This document shows positions 34,483 to 44,377 of a stretch of 64,000 bases of DNA, piece by piece. The stretch lies in contig NZ_ARYK01000003.1 in the NCBI RefSeq assembly GCF_000685275.1, positions 248,001 to 312,000 of the forward strand, written 5' to 3'. This DNA comes from Hyphomonas johnsonii MHS-2 (GTDB lineage Bacteria > Pseudomonadota > Alphaproteobacteria > Caulobacterales > Hyphomonadaceae). How positions within the stretch are numbered: the first letter of the stretch is position 1; the number at the start of each line of letters is the position of its first letter. The notes under the pieces are model-generated. The model searched no databases, had not been told where the DNA came from, and saw only the letters and a list, made by a program, of their open reading frames with translations. A program made the position numbers and the translations under genes.

Positions 34483-35406
34483 TTAATCGTCCCGAAGAGC
34501 CCAAGTCTTCAATATATGATGGGCAATTGCGACCGGAGGCGGGCAAAAAATTTCCGGATGCGTGCCAGAAAGAATTTCGCGTGCTTCGGCGCGGGTGATC
34601 CATCTTGCTTCATCGAGCTCCTTGTCATCGAGCGAAATGTCCTCGTTTTGCGCTTCGAGAATCAGTCCCACCATGAGCGAGGAAGGGAACGGCCAGGGCT
34701 GGCAGGCGACATATTCGGCGCTCGCCGGATCGCATTTTATGCCTGCCTCCTCGAACAGTTCGCGCGCGGCGGCCTGCTCGATCGATTCACCCGGTTCGCA
34801 GAACCCCGCGAGGCACGACATGAAGCCGGCCGGCCACATCGCCTGGCGCCCGACCAGGCACTTGCCGTCCTTCACCGCCAGCATGATCGCCACCGGGTCC
34901 GTGCGGGGAAAGTGCTCGGCGCCGCATTGCGTGCACTGGCTCTTCCATCCGGCATCGACCACGCCCACCCTGCCGCCGCATTTGGCGCAGTAGCCGTGGC
35001 TGGCATGCCACAGGAACAGGCTGCGCGCGGTGGCGACCAGGTTGGCTTCCATCTCGCCGAGGGCGGCCACGCTCGACCGGAATTCGCCGAACTCGCCAAC
35101 GCCCGCGATCAGCGACCCGTCGAGGTCGAACTTTTCCGGCAGGTTCAGCGCGAAGACCGGCGCGCCGGTCTTGTCCTCACCCAGGAAGATGCGCGGCGAT
35201 CCGGGGGATACTTTCAAGGCTTCCGGGCCCATCCAGACCAGCCCGCGACCCTTCTCCACCAGCGGCTCGCCCGCACGCATGAAGAAGATCAGCACTGTGT
35301 CGTCCTGCACGGCCTGTTCCAGCCAGGCTTCGTCCGTGCGCCGGTGGGCGGCGCGGTCTAGGGGTTTGGCCGCAAGCGGCATGTCGTTCGAGTTGGTCAT
35401 GAGCAT
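34483..35406 (-). CDS. nudC: NADH pyrophosphatase (Nudix)
   Basis: 307 residues. Domains: N-terminal NUDIX-like region, four-Cys zinc ribbon (CAKCGG and CTQCGAEHFPR), then the Nudix box GFCEPGESIEQAAARELFEE. The SQPWPFPxS motif of NudC is present as CQPWPFPSSLM. It hydrolyses NAD(H) to NMN(H) and AMP and can remove NAD caps from RNA. Start 35406 or ATG 35400 are both possible (AGGT upstream). Monocistronic between the histone-like gene and a GH43-like gene. Confidence 0.92.
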   Translation of the reverse strand: MLMTNSNDMPLAAKPLDRAAHRRTDEAWLEQAVQDDTVLIFFMRAGEPLVEKGRGLVWMGPEALKVSPGSPRIFLGEDKTGAPVFALNLPEKFDLDGSLIAGVGEFGEFRSSVAALGEMEANLVATARSLFLWHASHGYCAKCGGRVGVVDAGWKSQCTQCGAEHFPRTDPVAIMLAVKDGKCLVGRQAMWPAGFMSCLAGFCEPGESIEQAAARELFEEAGIKCDPASAEYVACQPWPFPSSLMVGLILEAQNEDISLDDKELDEARWITRAEAREILSGTHPEIFCPPPVAIAHHILKTWALRDD

Positions 35407-35459
35407 CGTTACCTGGTTTCGCAGGGATCCTGCCTCGCATGGTGGGCGGGCGTTTGCAA

Positions 35460-36437
35460 TTATCGCGGCGAGGGGGATGCGAGAAGTGCGGCGAGTTCAC
35501 GCTGCGTCACTTCCAGGACGCTGCCGTGGCGCGTTCCGGCCGGGAACGAAACCAGGTCCGTGATGTCTTCCCATGTCTCCAGGTCGGCTGATCGCATCGC
35601 CCGCATCCGGTGCTCCATGTAGGCATCGAAATAGACATGGACCTGTCCGCCTATCTTCACCGCGGTCGGCCCCTCCACCCAGACCCCGTCCGGAGAAATC
35701 GGCGCCGAGGCCGGCCCGTATGGGCCCTGCGCGTGGGCGGCGAACGCCATGCGGATATTCTTCTCCGGCTCCGGCCGCTTGGTCTCGTCCTTGATGAACA
35801 TCACATACCGGCCATCATCCTCCAGCAGGGAGGCGTCGATCGAGACAAAGCCGCCATCATAAAAGAGGGCGGTGTCGGAATAGGTCTGGAAGTCCTTCGT
35901 CGTCACCGCATAGATCCTGTGGTTGAGTGCCTTGCCGACCGTCGAGCGGATGTCGCCCCGGTCGGCGGTGTCCGGGAACGTGTCCGGAATGGCCGATGCC
36001 CAGAAGATCACGTACTCGCCCGCCGCATGATCGTAGAATATCTCCGGCGCCCAGCTGTTCATCACATCCGGTACGTGCGCCATGACCGGCAGCATGGCCT
36101 GGCCGGTCCACGTCACGAGGTCGGACGAATGCGCGATGCCGATATTGTTTTCCCACCAGCCGGTCGTCCACACCATGTGAAACAGCCCGTCCGGCCCCCT
36201 GATGATGCACGGGTCACGCATCAGCTTCCCGCCCAGTTCAGGCGCCATGAACGCGGCGTCATCGCGCAGTGCGGTCCAGGTCAGCCCGTCCCGGCTCCAG
36301 GCTAGGTGCAGGCCTGTTTCGCCGTCGCCGCGGAAGGATGAAAAGACATAGGCCGACTCGTCCGCGCCCGGTCGGCTGGCGCAGGCTGCAAGCAGGATCA
36401 GGGCGGTGAGTGCGGCGGTGATGCGGGAAACAGGCAT
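35460..36437 (-). CDS. Glycoside hydrolase family 43-like lipoprotein
   Basis: 325 residues from ATG 36437; the longer frame lacks a signal. Lipoprotein signal MPVSRITAALTALILLAACAS with lipobox LAAC. The body reads as a five-bladed beta-propeller: LMRDPCIIRGPDGLFHMVWT, WAPEIFYDHAAGEYVIFWAS and WVEGPTAVKIGGQVHVYFD match the strand patterns of GH43/arabinanase-like enzymes, with the RDP and VEGP acids in the expected place. Likely acts on an extracellular or periplasmic polysaccharide; substrate unknown. No other sugar genes are nearby. Confidence 0.75.
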   Translation of the reverse strand: MPVSRITAALTALILLAACASRPGADESAYVFSSFRGDGETGLHLAWSRDGLTWTALRDDAAFMAPELGGKLMRDPCIIRGPDGLFHMVWTTGWWENNIGIAHSSDLVTWTGQAMLPVMAHVPDVMNSWAPEIFYDHAAGEYVIFWASAIPDTFPDTADRGDIRSTVGKALNHRIYAVTTKDFQTYSDTALFYDGGFVSIDASLLEDDGRYVMFIKDETKRPEPEKNIRMAFAAHAQGPYGPASAPISPDGVWVEGPTAVKIGGQVHVYFDAYMEHRMRAMRSADLETWEDITDLVSFPAGTRHGSVLEVTQRELAALLASPSPR

Positions 36438-36569
36438 GAAGTCTCCTTGCGAGGCGCCGATACAGGCGCAAATTGGCGGGTCCGGGTCCCCTGACAACTA
36501 GGCATAGCCAATCCACGCGCGCCCGTGTATGTGCGCCGCAACAAATCCAGCCTCCCGAAAGCCCGCTTT

Positions 36570-38402
36570 ATGTCCCAATCCATCGAGAAAATGCGCAATA
36601 TCGCGATCATCGCTCACGTCGACCACGGCAAGACAACGTTGGTCGACGAGCTACTGAAACAGTCTGGTACGTATCGCGAGAACGAGAAAACCGTCGAACG
36701 CGCGATGGATTCCAACGATATCGAACGCGAGCGCGGCATCACCATCCTCGCCAAGACGACGTCGGTCGAATGGAACGGCTACCGCATCAATATCGTCGAC
36801 ACGCCCGGCCACGCCGACTTCGGTGGCGAGGTCGAACGCATCCTGCAAATGGTTGATGGCGCCATCGTGCTCGTCGACGCCTCCGAAGGCCCGATGCCGC
36901 AGACCAAGTTCGTGGTCTCCAAGGCGCTCAAGGTCGGCCTGCGCCCGATCGTGGCCGTCAACAAGATCGACAAGCCCGAGCGTCGCCCCGACGAAGTCAT
37001 CAATGAAGTCTTCGACCTCTTCGCCAATCTTGATGCCTCCGACGAGCAGCTCGACTTCCCGATCCTCTACGGCTCGGCCAAGCAGGGCTGGATGAACACC
37101 GAATACGAAAACCCGACCACCGACATGAACGCCCTGTTCCAGATGGTTGTCGACCATGTCCCGACCCCGAAGGTCGAAGAAGGCCCGTTCCGCCTCCTCG
37201 CCACCACGATCAGCGCAGACCCCTTCCTCGGGCGCATCCTGACCGGGCGCATCACGTCCGGCACGGTCAAGCCGAACCAGACGGTCAAGGTTCTCGCCCG
37301 CGACGGTTCGCTGGTCGAGCAGGGCCGCATCTCCAAGGTGCTCGCGTTTCGCGGCCTTGAGCGCGTGCCCGTCGACGAAGGCGTGGCAGGCGACATCGTC
37401 TCGCTCGCCGGCATGACCAAGGCGAACGTCGCCGACACGTTCTGCGACCCGTCCGTGACCACCCCGATCGAAGCCCAGGCGATTGACCCGCCAACCATCT
37501 CGATGACGTTCCGCGTCAACGACTCGCCGCTCGCCGGCACCGAGGGCACCAAGGTCACTTCACGCATCATCTGGGCCCGCCTGCTGAAGGAAGCCGAAGG
37601 CAACGTCGCCCTCAAGGTCGACCGCGCCACGGATGCCGAAGCCTTCACCGTGTCAGGCCGCGGCGAACTCCAGCTCGCCGTCCTCATCGAGACCATGCGC
37701 CGCGAAGGCTTCGAGCTCGGCGTCTCGCGTCCGCAGGTCGTCATGCAGGAAGGCCCCAACGGCGAAAAGCTCGAGCCGATCGAGGAAGTCACCATCGACG
37801 TCGACGACGAGCATTCCGGCATCGTCGTGCAGAAACTGTCCGAGCGCAAAGCCGACATGCTCGACATGCGTCCCTCGGGCGTCGGTCGCACGCGGATGGT
37901 GTTCCACGCGCCGACCCGTGGTCTCATCGGCTATCAGGGCGAGCTTCTCTCCGACACGCGCGGCACGGCCATCATGAACCGCGTGTTCCATGAATATGCG
38001 CCCCACAAGGGCCGCATCCAGGGCCGTCACACGGGCGTGCTGATCGCCATGGAGCAGGGCGAGGCTGTCGCCTTCGCGCTGTGGAACCTGGAAGACCGTG
38101 GCCCGATGGTCATCCATCCCGGCGACAAGGTCTATGCCGGCATGATCATCGGCGAGCACAATCGCGACAATGATCTCGAAGTGAACGTCCTCAAGGGCAA
38201 GAAGCTGACCAACATGCGCGCCTCGGGCACGGACGAGGCTGTCCGCCTCACGCCGCCGCTCCAGATGACGCTGGAAAAGTCGCTGGCCTATATCGCCGAC
38301 GACGAACTGGTCGAGGTCACCCCGACCAATATCCGCATGCGCAAGATCTATCTCGACCCGCACGAGCGCAAGCGTCGCGCCAAGTCCAACGCAGACCACT
38401 AG
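36570..38402 (+). CDS. typA: GTP-binding translation factor BipA/TypA
   Basis: 610 residues from ATG 36570. GTPase motifs: [10 protein letters not shown] (P-loop), [11 protein letters not shown] (switch), [11 protein letters not shown] and NKIDKPERR; then EF-Tu domain II and EF-G-like domains, with [17 protein letters not shown] and a C-terminal domain typical of BipA. It acts on the ribosome, helping 50S assembly and stress adaptation. Monocistronic, ending at a strong palindromic terminator. Confidence 0.96.
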   Translation: MSQSIEKMRNIAIIAHVDHGKTTLVDELLKQSGTYRENEKTVERAMDSNDIERERGITILAKTTSVEWNGYRINIVDTPGHADFGGEVERILQMVDGAIVLVDASEGPMPQTKFVVSKALKVGLRPIVAVNKIDKPERRPDEVINEVFDLFANLDASDEQLDFPILYGSAKQGWMNTEYENPTTDMNALFQMVVDHVPTPKVEEGPFRLLATTISADPFLGRILTGRITSGTVKPNQTVKVLARDGSLVEQGRISKVLAFRGLERVPVDEGVAGDIVSLAGMTKANVADTFCDPSVTTPIEAQAIDPPTISMTFRVNDSPLAGTEGTKVTSRIIWARLLKEAEGNVALKVDRATDAEAFTVSGRGELQLAVLIETMRREGFELGVSRPQVVMQEGPNGEKLEPIEEVTIDVDDEHSGIVVQKLSERKADMLDMRPSGVGRTRMVFHAPTRGLIGYQGELLSDTRGTAIMNRVFHEYAPHKGRIQGRHTGVLIAMEQGEAVAFALWNLEDRGPMVIHPGDKVYAGMIIGEHNRDNDLEVNVLKGKKLTNMRASGTDEAVRLTPPLQMTLEKSLAYIADDELVEVTPTNIRMRKIYLDPHERKRRAKSNADH

Positions 38403-38438
38403 GGCCGCGACGGCCCGTCCAGTCCTGCGAATGCCATC

Positions 38439-38466
38439 AAGGCCTCCCGGAATTCCGGGAGGCCTT
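38439..38466 (+). terminator. Palindromic terminator after typA
   Basis: AAGGCCTCCCGG and its exact inverse CCGGGAGGCCTT flank AATT; 28 bases in total form a perfect palindrome, followed by TTGC. It could also act on the opposite strand. Confidence 0.8.
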
Positions 38467-38591
38467 TGCACATGGGGGCAGGGGCGCCGGGTGCCGTCGC
38501 CGGCGCTTCCTTGTGCCCGCGCATCCTGCCGGGAACCGCGCTGGCAAAGCGGCGTTGAGACACCAGTACAGACAATGACTGGAACCCCGAC

Positions 38592-38777
38592 ATGTCCTCT
38601 TTCGCGCTCTATCTCATCGGCTTCCTGGTCCTGATCGCAGGGCTCGCCTATGGCGCCTTCATGCTGGGCCTGTCGCTGGTCTGGATCGGCACCTGTGCCA
38701 TCATTCTCATCGGCCTCGCCATCATCACCGGGGTCGGCAAGACGAGGCAAAAAGATGAAACCTCCCCCAGTGAATAA
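38592..38777 (+). CDS. Small two-helix membrane protein
   Basis: 61 residues: SSFALYLIGFLVLIAGLAYGA and LVWIGTCAIILIGLAIITG are two membrane helices, with a short charged C-terminus. Unknown function; such proteins are often annotated as hypothetical. It overlaps the start of the next small frame by 23 bases. Confidence 0.6.
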   Translation: MSSFALYLIGFLVLIAGLAYGAFMLGLSLVWIGTCAIILIGLAIITGVGKTRQKDETSPSE

Positions 38778-38979
38778 GCCGCGCACCGCCAAGCGCAGGC
38801 CTTTCGGTTTCGACATCCTGGCGCGCAAGGGCTCGCAGCGGCTCGCCGCCCGCCTTGACCAGCGGTTCGGCACGCTGGCCGACGAGGTCATGCGTGACGT
38901 CATGCTGGCTGTCGTCGCAACGCTGACGGATCGCCGGGCCCGGCGAAGCCTCGCCCCAGACCGCCGCCGACCCCGCTGA
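38755..38979 (+). CDS. Small basic hypothetical protein
   Basis: 74 residues from ATG 38755 (GAGGC upstream). Arg/Lys-rich at both ends, with a helical centre (RLDQRFGTLADEVMRDVMLAVVATL). It overlaps the membrane-protein gene in another frame. No family recognised; the overlap suggests translational coupling if it is real. Confidence 0.4.
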   Translation: MKPPPVNKPRTAKRRPFGFDILARKGSQRLAARLDQRFGTLADEVMRDVMLAVVATLTDRRARRSLAPDRRRPR

Positions 38980-39044
38980 GGGGAACGCCCTTTATGGGCG
39001 TGCCGGTGTCGGGTAGGCTTTTGTCCTGCCCGAGGAGCACGGCC

Positions 39045-39440
39045 ATGTCAGCGACATCCATCACCGAACATCCCATCCATCTTGGTCTCGGCGCGACAGC
39101 CGAAACCGAACCTGCGTTCACGGGAATGGAATGGTACGCCGCCTACAGTGCCCGCCATGCAGGCGATGGCGCCGAGGGGCGCCTCGTCACCATGTACACG
39201 TTCACTGAAGACTGGACCGTCTGGGAGATGCATCCGTCCGGCGCCGAAGTGGTGCTGTGCACGGCTGGCGAGATCACCCTGCTGCAGGAACACCCTGATG
39301 GCAGCGAGGCCGAGGTCACGCTCCGCAGCGGGGAGTATGCCATCAACGCGCCCGGCGTCTGGCACACCGCAAATGTGCCCGGTGAAGCAACAGCCGTCTT
39401 CATCACGGCCGGTCTCGGCACCGAGCACCGCCCGCGCTAG
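39045..39440 (+). CDS. Cupin-domain protein
   Basis: 131 residues from ATG 39045, preceded by GAGGAG. Single cupin: EDWTVWEMHPSGAEVVLCTAGEI and GEYAINAPGVWHTANVPGEA hold the two conserved cupin motifs with the metal His/Glu positions partly kept. Likely a sugar- or metabolite-binding or dioxygenase-like protein of unknown function. It is convergent with the globin gene. Confidence 0.75.
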   Translation: MSATSITEHPIHLGLGATAETEPAFTGMEWYAAYSARHAGDGAEGRLVTMYTFTEDWTVWEMHPSGAEVVLCTAGEITLLQEHPDGSEAEVTLRSGEYAINAPGVWHTANVPGEATAVFITAGLGTEHRPR

Positions 39441-39456
39441 CTGTCAGTCGGTGGGC

Positions 39457-39852
39457 TCAGGCCGCCGCCAGCGTCGTTGTGCGGGCCAGCAGGCGCGTCC
39501 AGGCCGCGTCGGCCTCCGACGACCAGTCTGCGCCCATCGCGGCCTGTACGGTGTCCCTGATCGCCACGAAGAAGGCATCGAACAGGTTTTCCGGAACGCC
39601 GTAGCTTTCATGGTTCACCCGTTCAGCACTCAGCAGCACGGCGGCCATGTTGCCGCCCTCGGCGGCATCGATCAGGCATTCGAATCCCTGTTGCAGCATT
39701 GAGCCGCGCACGCCGCCATCCGTGTCCATCAGGAAGAGCTGTTCAAACTCGGGATGGGCCTTGAATAGCCGGGCATAGACCGCCGCCGCCGGATCACCCT
39801 CGCGCGTGGCGAGGGCGTCCAGGCTGTTCAGGATGATCTCGGCGTCAGTCAT
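39457..39852 (-). CDS. Single-domain globin
   Basis: 131 residues, the length of a bacterial single-domain globin. Helix pattern YARLFKAHPEFEQLFLMD (B/C helices with the conserved Phe) and VNHESYGVPENLFDAFFVAI, in which His of NHESYGV is the expected proximal heme ligand. It may bind O2 or NO. It is five bases upstream of the S9 peptidase stop-to-start neighbour on the same strand, so it probably shares its transcript. The assignment is by pattern only. Confidence 0.65.
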   Translation of the reverse strand: MTDAEIILNSLDALATREGDPAAAVYARLFKAHPEFEQLFLMDTDGGVRGSMLQQGFECLIDAAEGGNMAAVLLSAERVNHESYGVPENLFDAFFVAIRDTVQAAMGADWSSEADAAWTRLLARTTTLAAA

Positions 39853-39857
39853 GATCC

Positions 39858-41930
39858 CTACTCCTCGCTGTCGCCGTCAGCCTCGTCCTGCTTGGCCGGG
39901 TCATATTTGGCGAACCAGCCCATGATGTTGTCCGTCTTGGCAATCAGGCGGCTCGGGCGCGAGGCGATATCGTGGGGCGAACCCGGCACGCGGACATACA
40001 CCGTGTCGACACCACGCATCTTCAGCGCCGTGTAGAACTGCTCGGCCTCCCAGGCCGGTGTGCGCCAGTCTTCCTCGCCCACCATGATCATCGTCGGCGT
40101 CACCACCTTGTCGACATAGCGGATCGGCGAGAACTTCAGGAAGGCTTCCGGGTCCGACCAGGGCTCGGCGCGTATCCAGTGGCGCCGCACCACCTGCGCG
40201 ATGTCGCCCGCCAGCGCCATCGTCATCCAGTTGATCACAGGCTTCACCGAGGCGGCTGCCACGAATCGGTCCGTCTTGGTCACGATCCAGGCCGTCAGGA
40301 TTCCGCCGCCCGACCCGCCGGTCACGAACAGGCGCTCCGGATCGACATATTTGCGCGCCACCATCTCGTCGACGACGCTCATCAGGTCGTCATAGTCATT
40401 GCCCGGATAGGCCTTGTCGATCAGCAGAGCGAAGTCCTCGCCATAGCCGGTCGAGCCACGCGGGTTGGCCCAGACCGTGACATAGCCTTCCGCGGCATAG
40501 CGCTGGATCTCGCTGCCCCAGAACGGGCCGTACATGGCGTAGGGGCCGCCATGGATTTCCAGGATCAGCGGGAAGCTGCCATCCGGCTTGAAGTCTGGCG
40601 GGAAGGCGACCCAGGCCTCGATCTCGCGGCCATCGGCGCTGGACGCCACCTTGACCTCCTCGACCTTCGCAATGTCGAGATAGGGCAGGACGTCCGCATT
40701 GAGTGCGGTCAGCACTTTCGCATTCTTACCGTCCAGGCCGACCACGCCGACTTCCGACGGGCGGTCGCTGAAACCGGCCGTGTAGGAGACGACGGGCTTG
40801 CGGCCGCCGCTGACCGAGAAGCTGCCACTGGCATACGGCCGGCCGATCGAGCTGCCGCCAATGCCGGTCACCACTTCGGACACCTTGCCCTTGAGGTCCA
40901 CGTTGAACAGCGTCAGCACGCCGTGGTCTTCCGACAGGACCAGCAGGCTCTTGCCGTCCGGGGCCCACACGGTTTCGCCCACGTCACCCGGGAAGTCCGC
41001 CGCCAGCGGGCGCTGGTTCCCGCCATCTGCGTCCATCAGGTAGAGGTCTGCCTGCTGGTAGGACAATGTCTTGTCGTCAAACCCGCGATAGGCAATCGTC
41101 TTGCCGTCCGGCGACACAACCGGCGACGTGTCAGGCCCGTCCCGCGTCGTCAGCGGCGTCACTGACAGGTCGGACAGGTCAATCGCATAGATTTCGCTCT
41201 CGATCGGGTCCAGGTCGCGGTCTTCCGCAGTGTTCCCGGTCACCAGCAGTGTGTCATTGTCCAGCCATTCAGGGCCCGACATCCCGGCGTCGCCGAATGT
41301 CACCTGGCGCGGCGTGCCGCCATCCACCGGCAGCACGAACACCTGGTCGGCCCCGTCCTTGAGATAGCCGGCGCCATCGAATCGGAAAGTCAGGTCGTCG
41401 ATCACCTTGACGCCATCGTTCCACTTGGCGCCTTCCGGCGGCGTGGGCGCCTTGGCAAAGCTTGGCGTCTCGCCCTTCACGAACATGCTGAACGCAATCT
41501 GCTTGCCGTCCGGCGACCAGACCGTTTCGGACGGGCCTTCCAGGAACTGGGCGAGCGGGAAGCTGCGGCCCGAATCGAGATAGAGCAGGCGCACTTCAGG
41601 TTTGCCGTCGGTCGCAGTCGAATAGACGAGGCGCGTGCCGTCGGGCGACCAGCGCGGCGAGGATCCTTCGGCGAGCGGCCGGTTGGACCCGTCCGCCAGC
41701 CCGAGGATCCAGATTTCGCCCTTGTCCTTGTCGGTCATGCGATCCATCGCGTGGCGCACATAGGCGACGGACTTGCCATCGGGCGCGACCTGCGGGTCGC
41801 TCGCATACTCGATGTCGAACACGCGGTCTGCGGTGAATCGCGTCGAGGGGGCTTCGTCCTCTTTTGCCGAGGCCGCGCCCGCCGCCAGCATGACAGTGAC
41901 GCCTGCCAGTAGAATGTGCCGGAATTTCAT
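39858..41930 (-). CDS. S9 family prolyl oligopeptidase-type exopeptidase
   Basis: 690 residues from ATG 41930; the longer frame is not coding. Signal peptide MKFRHILLAGVTVMLAAGAASA. A WD40/PD40-type beta-propeller (repeats such as SPRWSPDGTRLVYS, TVWSPDGKQIAFS, SPVVSPDGKTIAY) is followed by the alpha/beta hydrolase domain with Ser in TGGSGGGILTAW, Asp in GEEDWRTPAW and His in GSPHDIASR. It is a periplasmic dipeptidyl- or acylaminoacyl-peptidase. The 522-base region upstream carries nrdA control elements. Confidence 0.92.
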   Translation of the reverse strand: MKFRHILLAGVTVMLAAGAASAKEDEAPSTRFTADRVFDIEYASDPQVAPDGKSVAYVRHAMDRMTDKDKGEIWILGLADGSNRPLAEGSSPRWSPDGTRLVYSTATDGKPEVRLLYLDSGRSFPLAQFLEGPSETVWSPDGKQIAFSMFVKGETPSFAKAPTPPEGAKWNDGVKVIDDLTFRFDGAGYLKDGADQVFVLPVDGGTPRQVTFGDAGMSGPEWLDNDTLLVTGNTAEDRDLDPIESEIYAIDLSDLSVTPLTTRDGPDTSPVVSPDGKTIAYRGFDDKTLSYQQADLYLMDADGGNQRPLAADFPGDVGETVWAPDGKSLLVLSEDHGVLTLFNVDLKGKVSEVVTGIGGSSIGRPYASGSFSVSGGRKPVVSYTAGFSDRPSEVGVVGLDGKNAKVLTALNADVLPYLDIAKVEEVKVASSADGREIEAWVAFPPDFKPDGSFPLILEIHGGPYAMYGPFWGSEIQRYAAEGYVTVWANPRGSTGYGEDFALLIDKAYPGNDYDDLMSVVDEMVARKYVDPERLFVTGGSGGGILTAWIVTKTDRFVAAASVKPVINWMTMALAGDIAQVVRRHWIRAEPWSDPEAFLKFSPIRYVDKVVTPTMIMVGEEDWRTPAWEAEQFYTALKMRGVDTVYVRVPGSPHDIASRPSRLIAKTDNIMGWFAKYDPAKQDEADGDSEE

Positions 41931-42277
41931 CGCTTTCCCCTTGTGATCGGTTGCATGGGCAAGGCGTAACAGCGCCAAACGGACCCGACAATAGGGCGGT
42001 TGGCCCCACAGCGACTCACTCCCCCACTTGCGATTCGCGCCGGTCCCACGCATATAGCCCGGAGGAGGCAGGTGGCGGACGGGCCATTCGCCAATCGGGT
42101 CAGGTCGGGAACGAAGCAGCCCCAACGATTTCAGCCCGGGTCGTTCGCCTGTCTCCGCCTTTTCAGTGCATTTCCGGTTTCGAATTTTATTGCGCACCGT
42201 TCGTGCGTCATTCGGTCTTTGTCCGTGCATTACGAACCTGTCATATCCCCCATCTGGACAGGCGATCCGGTGCGGCG

Positions 42278-42350
42278 TTAACCTCCCGGTAACCGGAATT
42301 CCACGCCCTTTTTGACAGTTTTAAGTAATGCCCCGTTGACCGCCCGTTAA
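42278..42350. promoter_or_regulatory. Two CtrA-like sites upstream of nrdA
   Basis: TTAACCTCCCGGTAA (42278-42292) and TTGACCGCCCGTTAA (42336-42350) each fit TTAA-N7-TTAA with one mismatch. They lie just upstream of the NrdR box. TTGACC at 42336 could also be a -35 element. In related bacteria nrdA is cell-cycle regulated, which fits, but CtrA binding is inference. Confidence 0.4.
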
Positions 42351-42357
42351 CCTTCCG

Positions 42358-42373
42358 ACACTATATGTAGTGT
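42358..42373. promoter_or_regulatory. NrdR box upstream of nrdA
   Basis: ACACTATATGTAGTGT is a palindromic match to the NrdR consensus acaCwAtATaTwGtgt. It is 80 bases before nrdA and nearly identical to the box before nrdB. NrdR would repress both genes when dATP is high. Confidence 0.85.
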
Positions 42374-42452
42374 CAGGAAAGAAGTTGGGGGCCATATCTG
42401 GCTACCGGGGGCTTCACTTCCTATATTTATCAATGAATCTGGAGGGCTGCAC

Positions 42453-44321
42453 ATGTCTGCATCCGAGGCCAAGTCTGTGACCAAATCTACACCGCGCAAA
42501 GGCAAACCCAAGGCCGGAGCGGAGGCGCAGCTGCGCGTGGTCGAGGGCGCCCTGGTGAAGACTGATCCTTCCCGCGACGCGCTGCTGACAGAGTTCGGCA
42601 AGACGACCCTGCGCGACCGCTACCTGCTGCCCGGCGAATCCTACCAGGACATGTTCGCCCGCGTCTCGCTGGCCTTCGCTGACGACGCCGAACACGCCCA
42701 GCGCCTTTACGACTACATGTCCAAACTCTGGTTCATGCCGTCGACACCGGTCCTCTCGAATGGCGGCGCCTCGCGCGGCCTGCCGATTTCCTGCTTCCTC
42801 AACCAGGTCGGCGACTCGCTTGACGATATTGTCGAGACCTGGACCGAGAATGTCTGGCTCGCCTCGAATGGCGGCGGCATCGGCACCTATTGGGGCAATG
42901 TCCGCTCGATCGGCGAGAAGGTCGGCCAGAACGGGCAGACCTCCGGCATCATCCCGTTCATCCGCGTCATGGATTCGCTCACCCTCGCGATCAGCCAGGG
43001 CTCGCTGCGCCGCGGTTCGGCTGCCTGCTATCTCGACTGCCACCACCCGGAAATCGAGGAATTCCTCGAAATCCGCAAGGCGTCCGGCGACTTCAACCGC
43101 AAGAGCCTCAACCTGCACCACGGCATCAACATCACGGACGCCTTCATGGAAGCCGTTCGCGCCGACGAGGATTTCGGCCTGATCAGCCCGAAATCCGGCG
43201 AAGTCGTCCGCACCATCAATGCCCGCAAGCTGTGGCAGAAGATTCTCGAACTGCGCATGCAGACCGGCGAGCCCTATCTCCTGTTCACCGATACCGTGAA
43301 CAACGCCATGCCGGCCCACCAGCGCAAGCTCGGCCTCAAGGTCACCCAGTCGAACCTCTGCTCGGAAATCACCCTGCCGACCGGTATCGACCATCGCGGC
43401 GAAGACCGGACCGCCGTCTGCTGCCTCTCCTCGGTCAATGCCGAGAAGTTCATGGAATGGTCGAAGGACGAACACTTCCTGGAAGACATCTTCCGCTTCC
43501 TCGACAATGTCCTCGAAGACTTCATCGAACGCGCACCGCCTGAAATGGCCCGCGCCGTCTATTCCGCCAAGCGTGAGCGCTCGGTCGGCCTCGGCCTGAT
43601 GGGGTTCCACTCCTTCCTCCAGTCGATGAACGTGTCGATGGAAGGCGCCATGGCCAAGGTCTGGAACGAGAAGATGTTCAAGCACATCCGCCAGGGCGCC
43701 GATGCGGCCTCGGTCAAGCTCGCCAAGGAGCGTGGCCCCTGCGAGGATGCCCGCGATGTCGGCATGATGGCCCGCTTCAGCCACAAGATGGCCGTTGCAC
43801 CGACCGCCTCGATCTCGATCATCTGCGGCGGCACGTCGGCCGGCATCGAGCCGATCCCGGCCAACGTCTACACGCACAAGACCCTGTCCGGTTCGTTCAC
43901 GGTGAAGAACCAGCAGCTTGAAGCCCTGCTCGAGCAGAAGGGCCTCAACAGCGACGACATCTGGACCTCGATCCTCGAGCATGAAGGCTCGGTCCAGCAT
44001 CTCGAGTGCCTCGACGAGCACGAGAAGGACGTCTTCAAGACGGCGTTCGAGCTCGACCAGCGCTGGATCATCGAGCTTGCCGCCGACCGCACGCCCTATA
44101 TCTGCCAGTCGCAGTCGCTGAACCTGTTCCTCAAGGGCGATGTCTCGAAATGGGACCTGCACATGCTGCACTGGACGGCCTGGGAACGTGGCCTGAAGTC
44201 GCTCTACTACTGCCGCTCCAAGTCGGTGCAGCGGGCCGCCTTTGCCGGATCCGAGCGGGTCGACGGGCCACAGATGGATACGCCCAACACCGATTATGAC
44301 GAGTGTCTTGCCTGCCAGTAG
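42453..44321 (+). CDS. nrdA: Class I ribonucleoside-diphosphate reductase, alpha subunit
   Basis: 622 residues. Substrate-site motifs: NLCSEI with active-site Cys, GLGLMGFHSFLQ, APTASISIICGGTSAGIEP, SQSLNLFLKGDVSKWDLH, tyrosines in LKSLYYCRSKS, and the C-terminal redox pair CLACQ. There is no N-terminal ATP-cone: the first about 60 residues are a Lys/Ala tail and then the core starts, so classical dATP inhibition through that domain is absent. It reduces ribonucleotides with the NrdB radical subunit, encoded about 9 kb downstream. An NrdR box lies upstream. Confidence 0.95.
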   Translation: MSASEAKSVTKSTPRKGKPKAGAEAQLRVVEGALVKTDPSRDALLTEFGKTTLRDRYLLPGESYQDMFARVSLAFADDAEHAQRLYDYMSKLWFMPSTPVLSNGGASRGLPISCFLNQVGDSLDDIVETWTENVWLASNGGGIGTYWGNVRSIGEKVGQNGQTSGIIPFIRVMDSLTLAISQGSLRRGSAACYLDCHHPEIEEFLEIRKASGDFNRKSLNLHHGINITDAFMEAVRADEDFGLISPKSGEVVRTINARKLWQKILELRMQTGEPYLLFTDTVNNAMPAHQRKLGLKVTQSNLCSEITLPTGIDHRGEDRTAVCCLSSVNAEKFMEWSKDEHFLEDIFRFLDNVLEDFIERAPPEMARAVYSAKRERSVGLGLMGFHSFLQSMNVSMEGAMAKVWNEKMFKHIRQGADAASVKLAKERGPCEDARDVGMMARFSHKMAVAPTASISIICGGTSAGIEPIPANVYTHKTLSGSFTVKNQQLEALLEQKGLNSDDIWTSILEHEGSVQHLECLDEHEKDVFKTAFELDQRWIIELAADRTPYICQSQSLNLFLKGDVSKWDLHMLHWTAWERGLKSLYYCRSKSVQRAAFAGSERVDGPQMDTPNTDYDECLACQ

Positions 44322-44351
44322 GCTGGCCTGCGGCACCTGCAATCTCCAAGG

Positions 44352-44377
44352 CGGCCGGACCCACAAGGGGCCGGCCG
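44352..44377 (+). terminator. Terminator after nrdA
   Basis: CGGCCGG/CCGGCCG stem with a 12-base loop (inner CCC/GGG can extend it), followed by TTTCTCGTTT. It closes the nrdA transcript; the rest of the 355-base gap up to 44676 holds no gene that I can see, only AT-rich promoter-like DNA. Confidence 0.75.

Noticed and set aside
38439..38466. An attachment or recombination site because of the perfect 28-bp palindrome
   Set aside because: Position just after the typA stop and stem strength fit a terminator better; no integrase or mobile gene is present.
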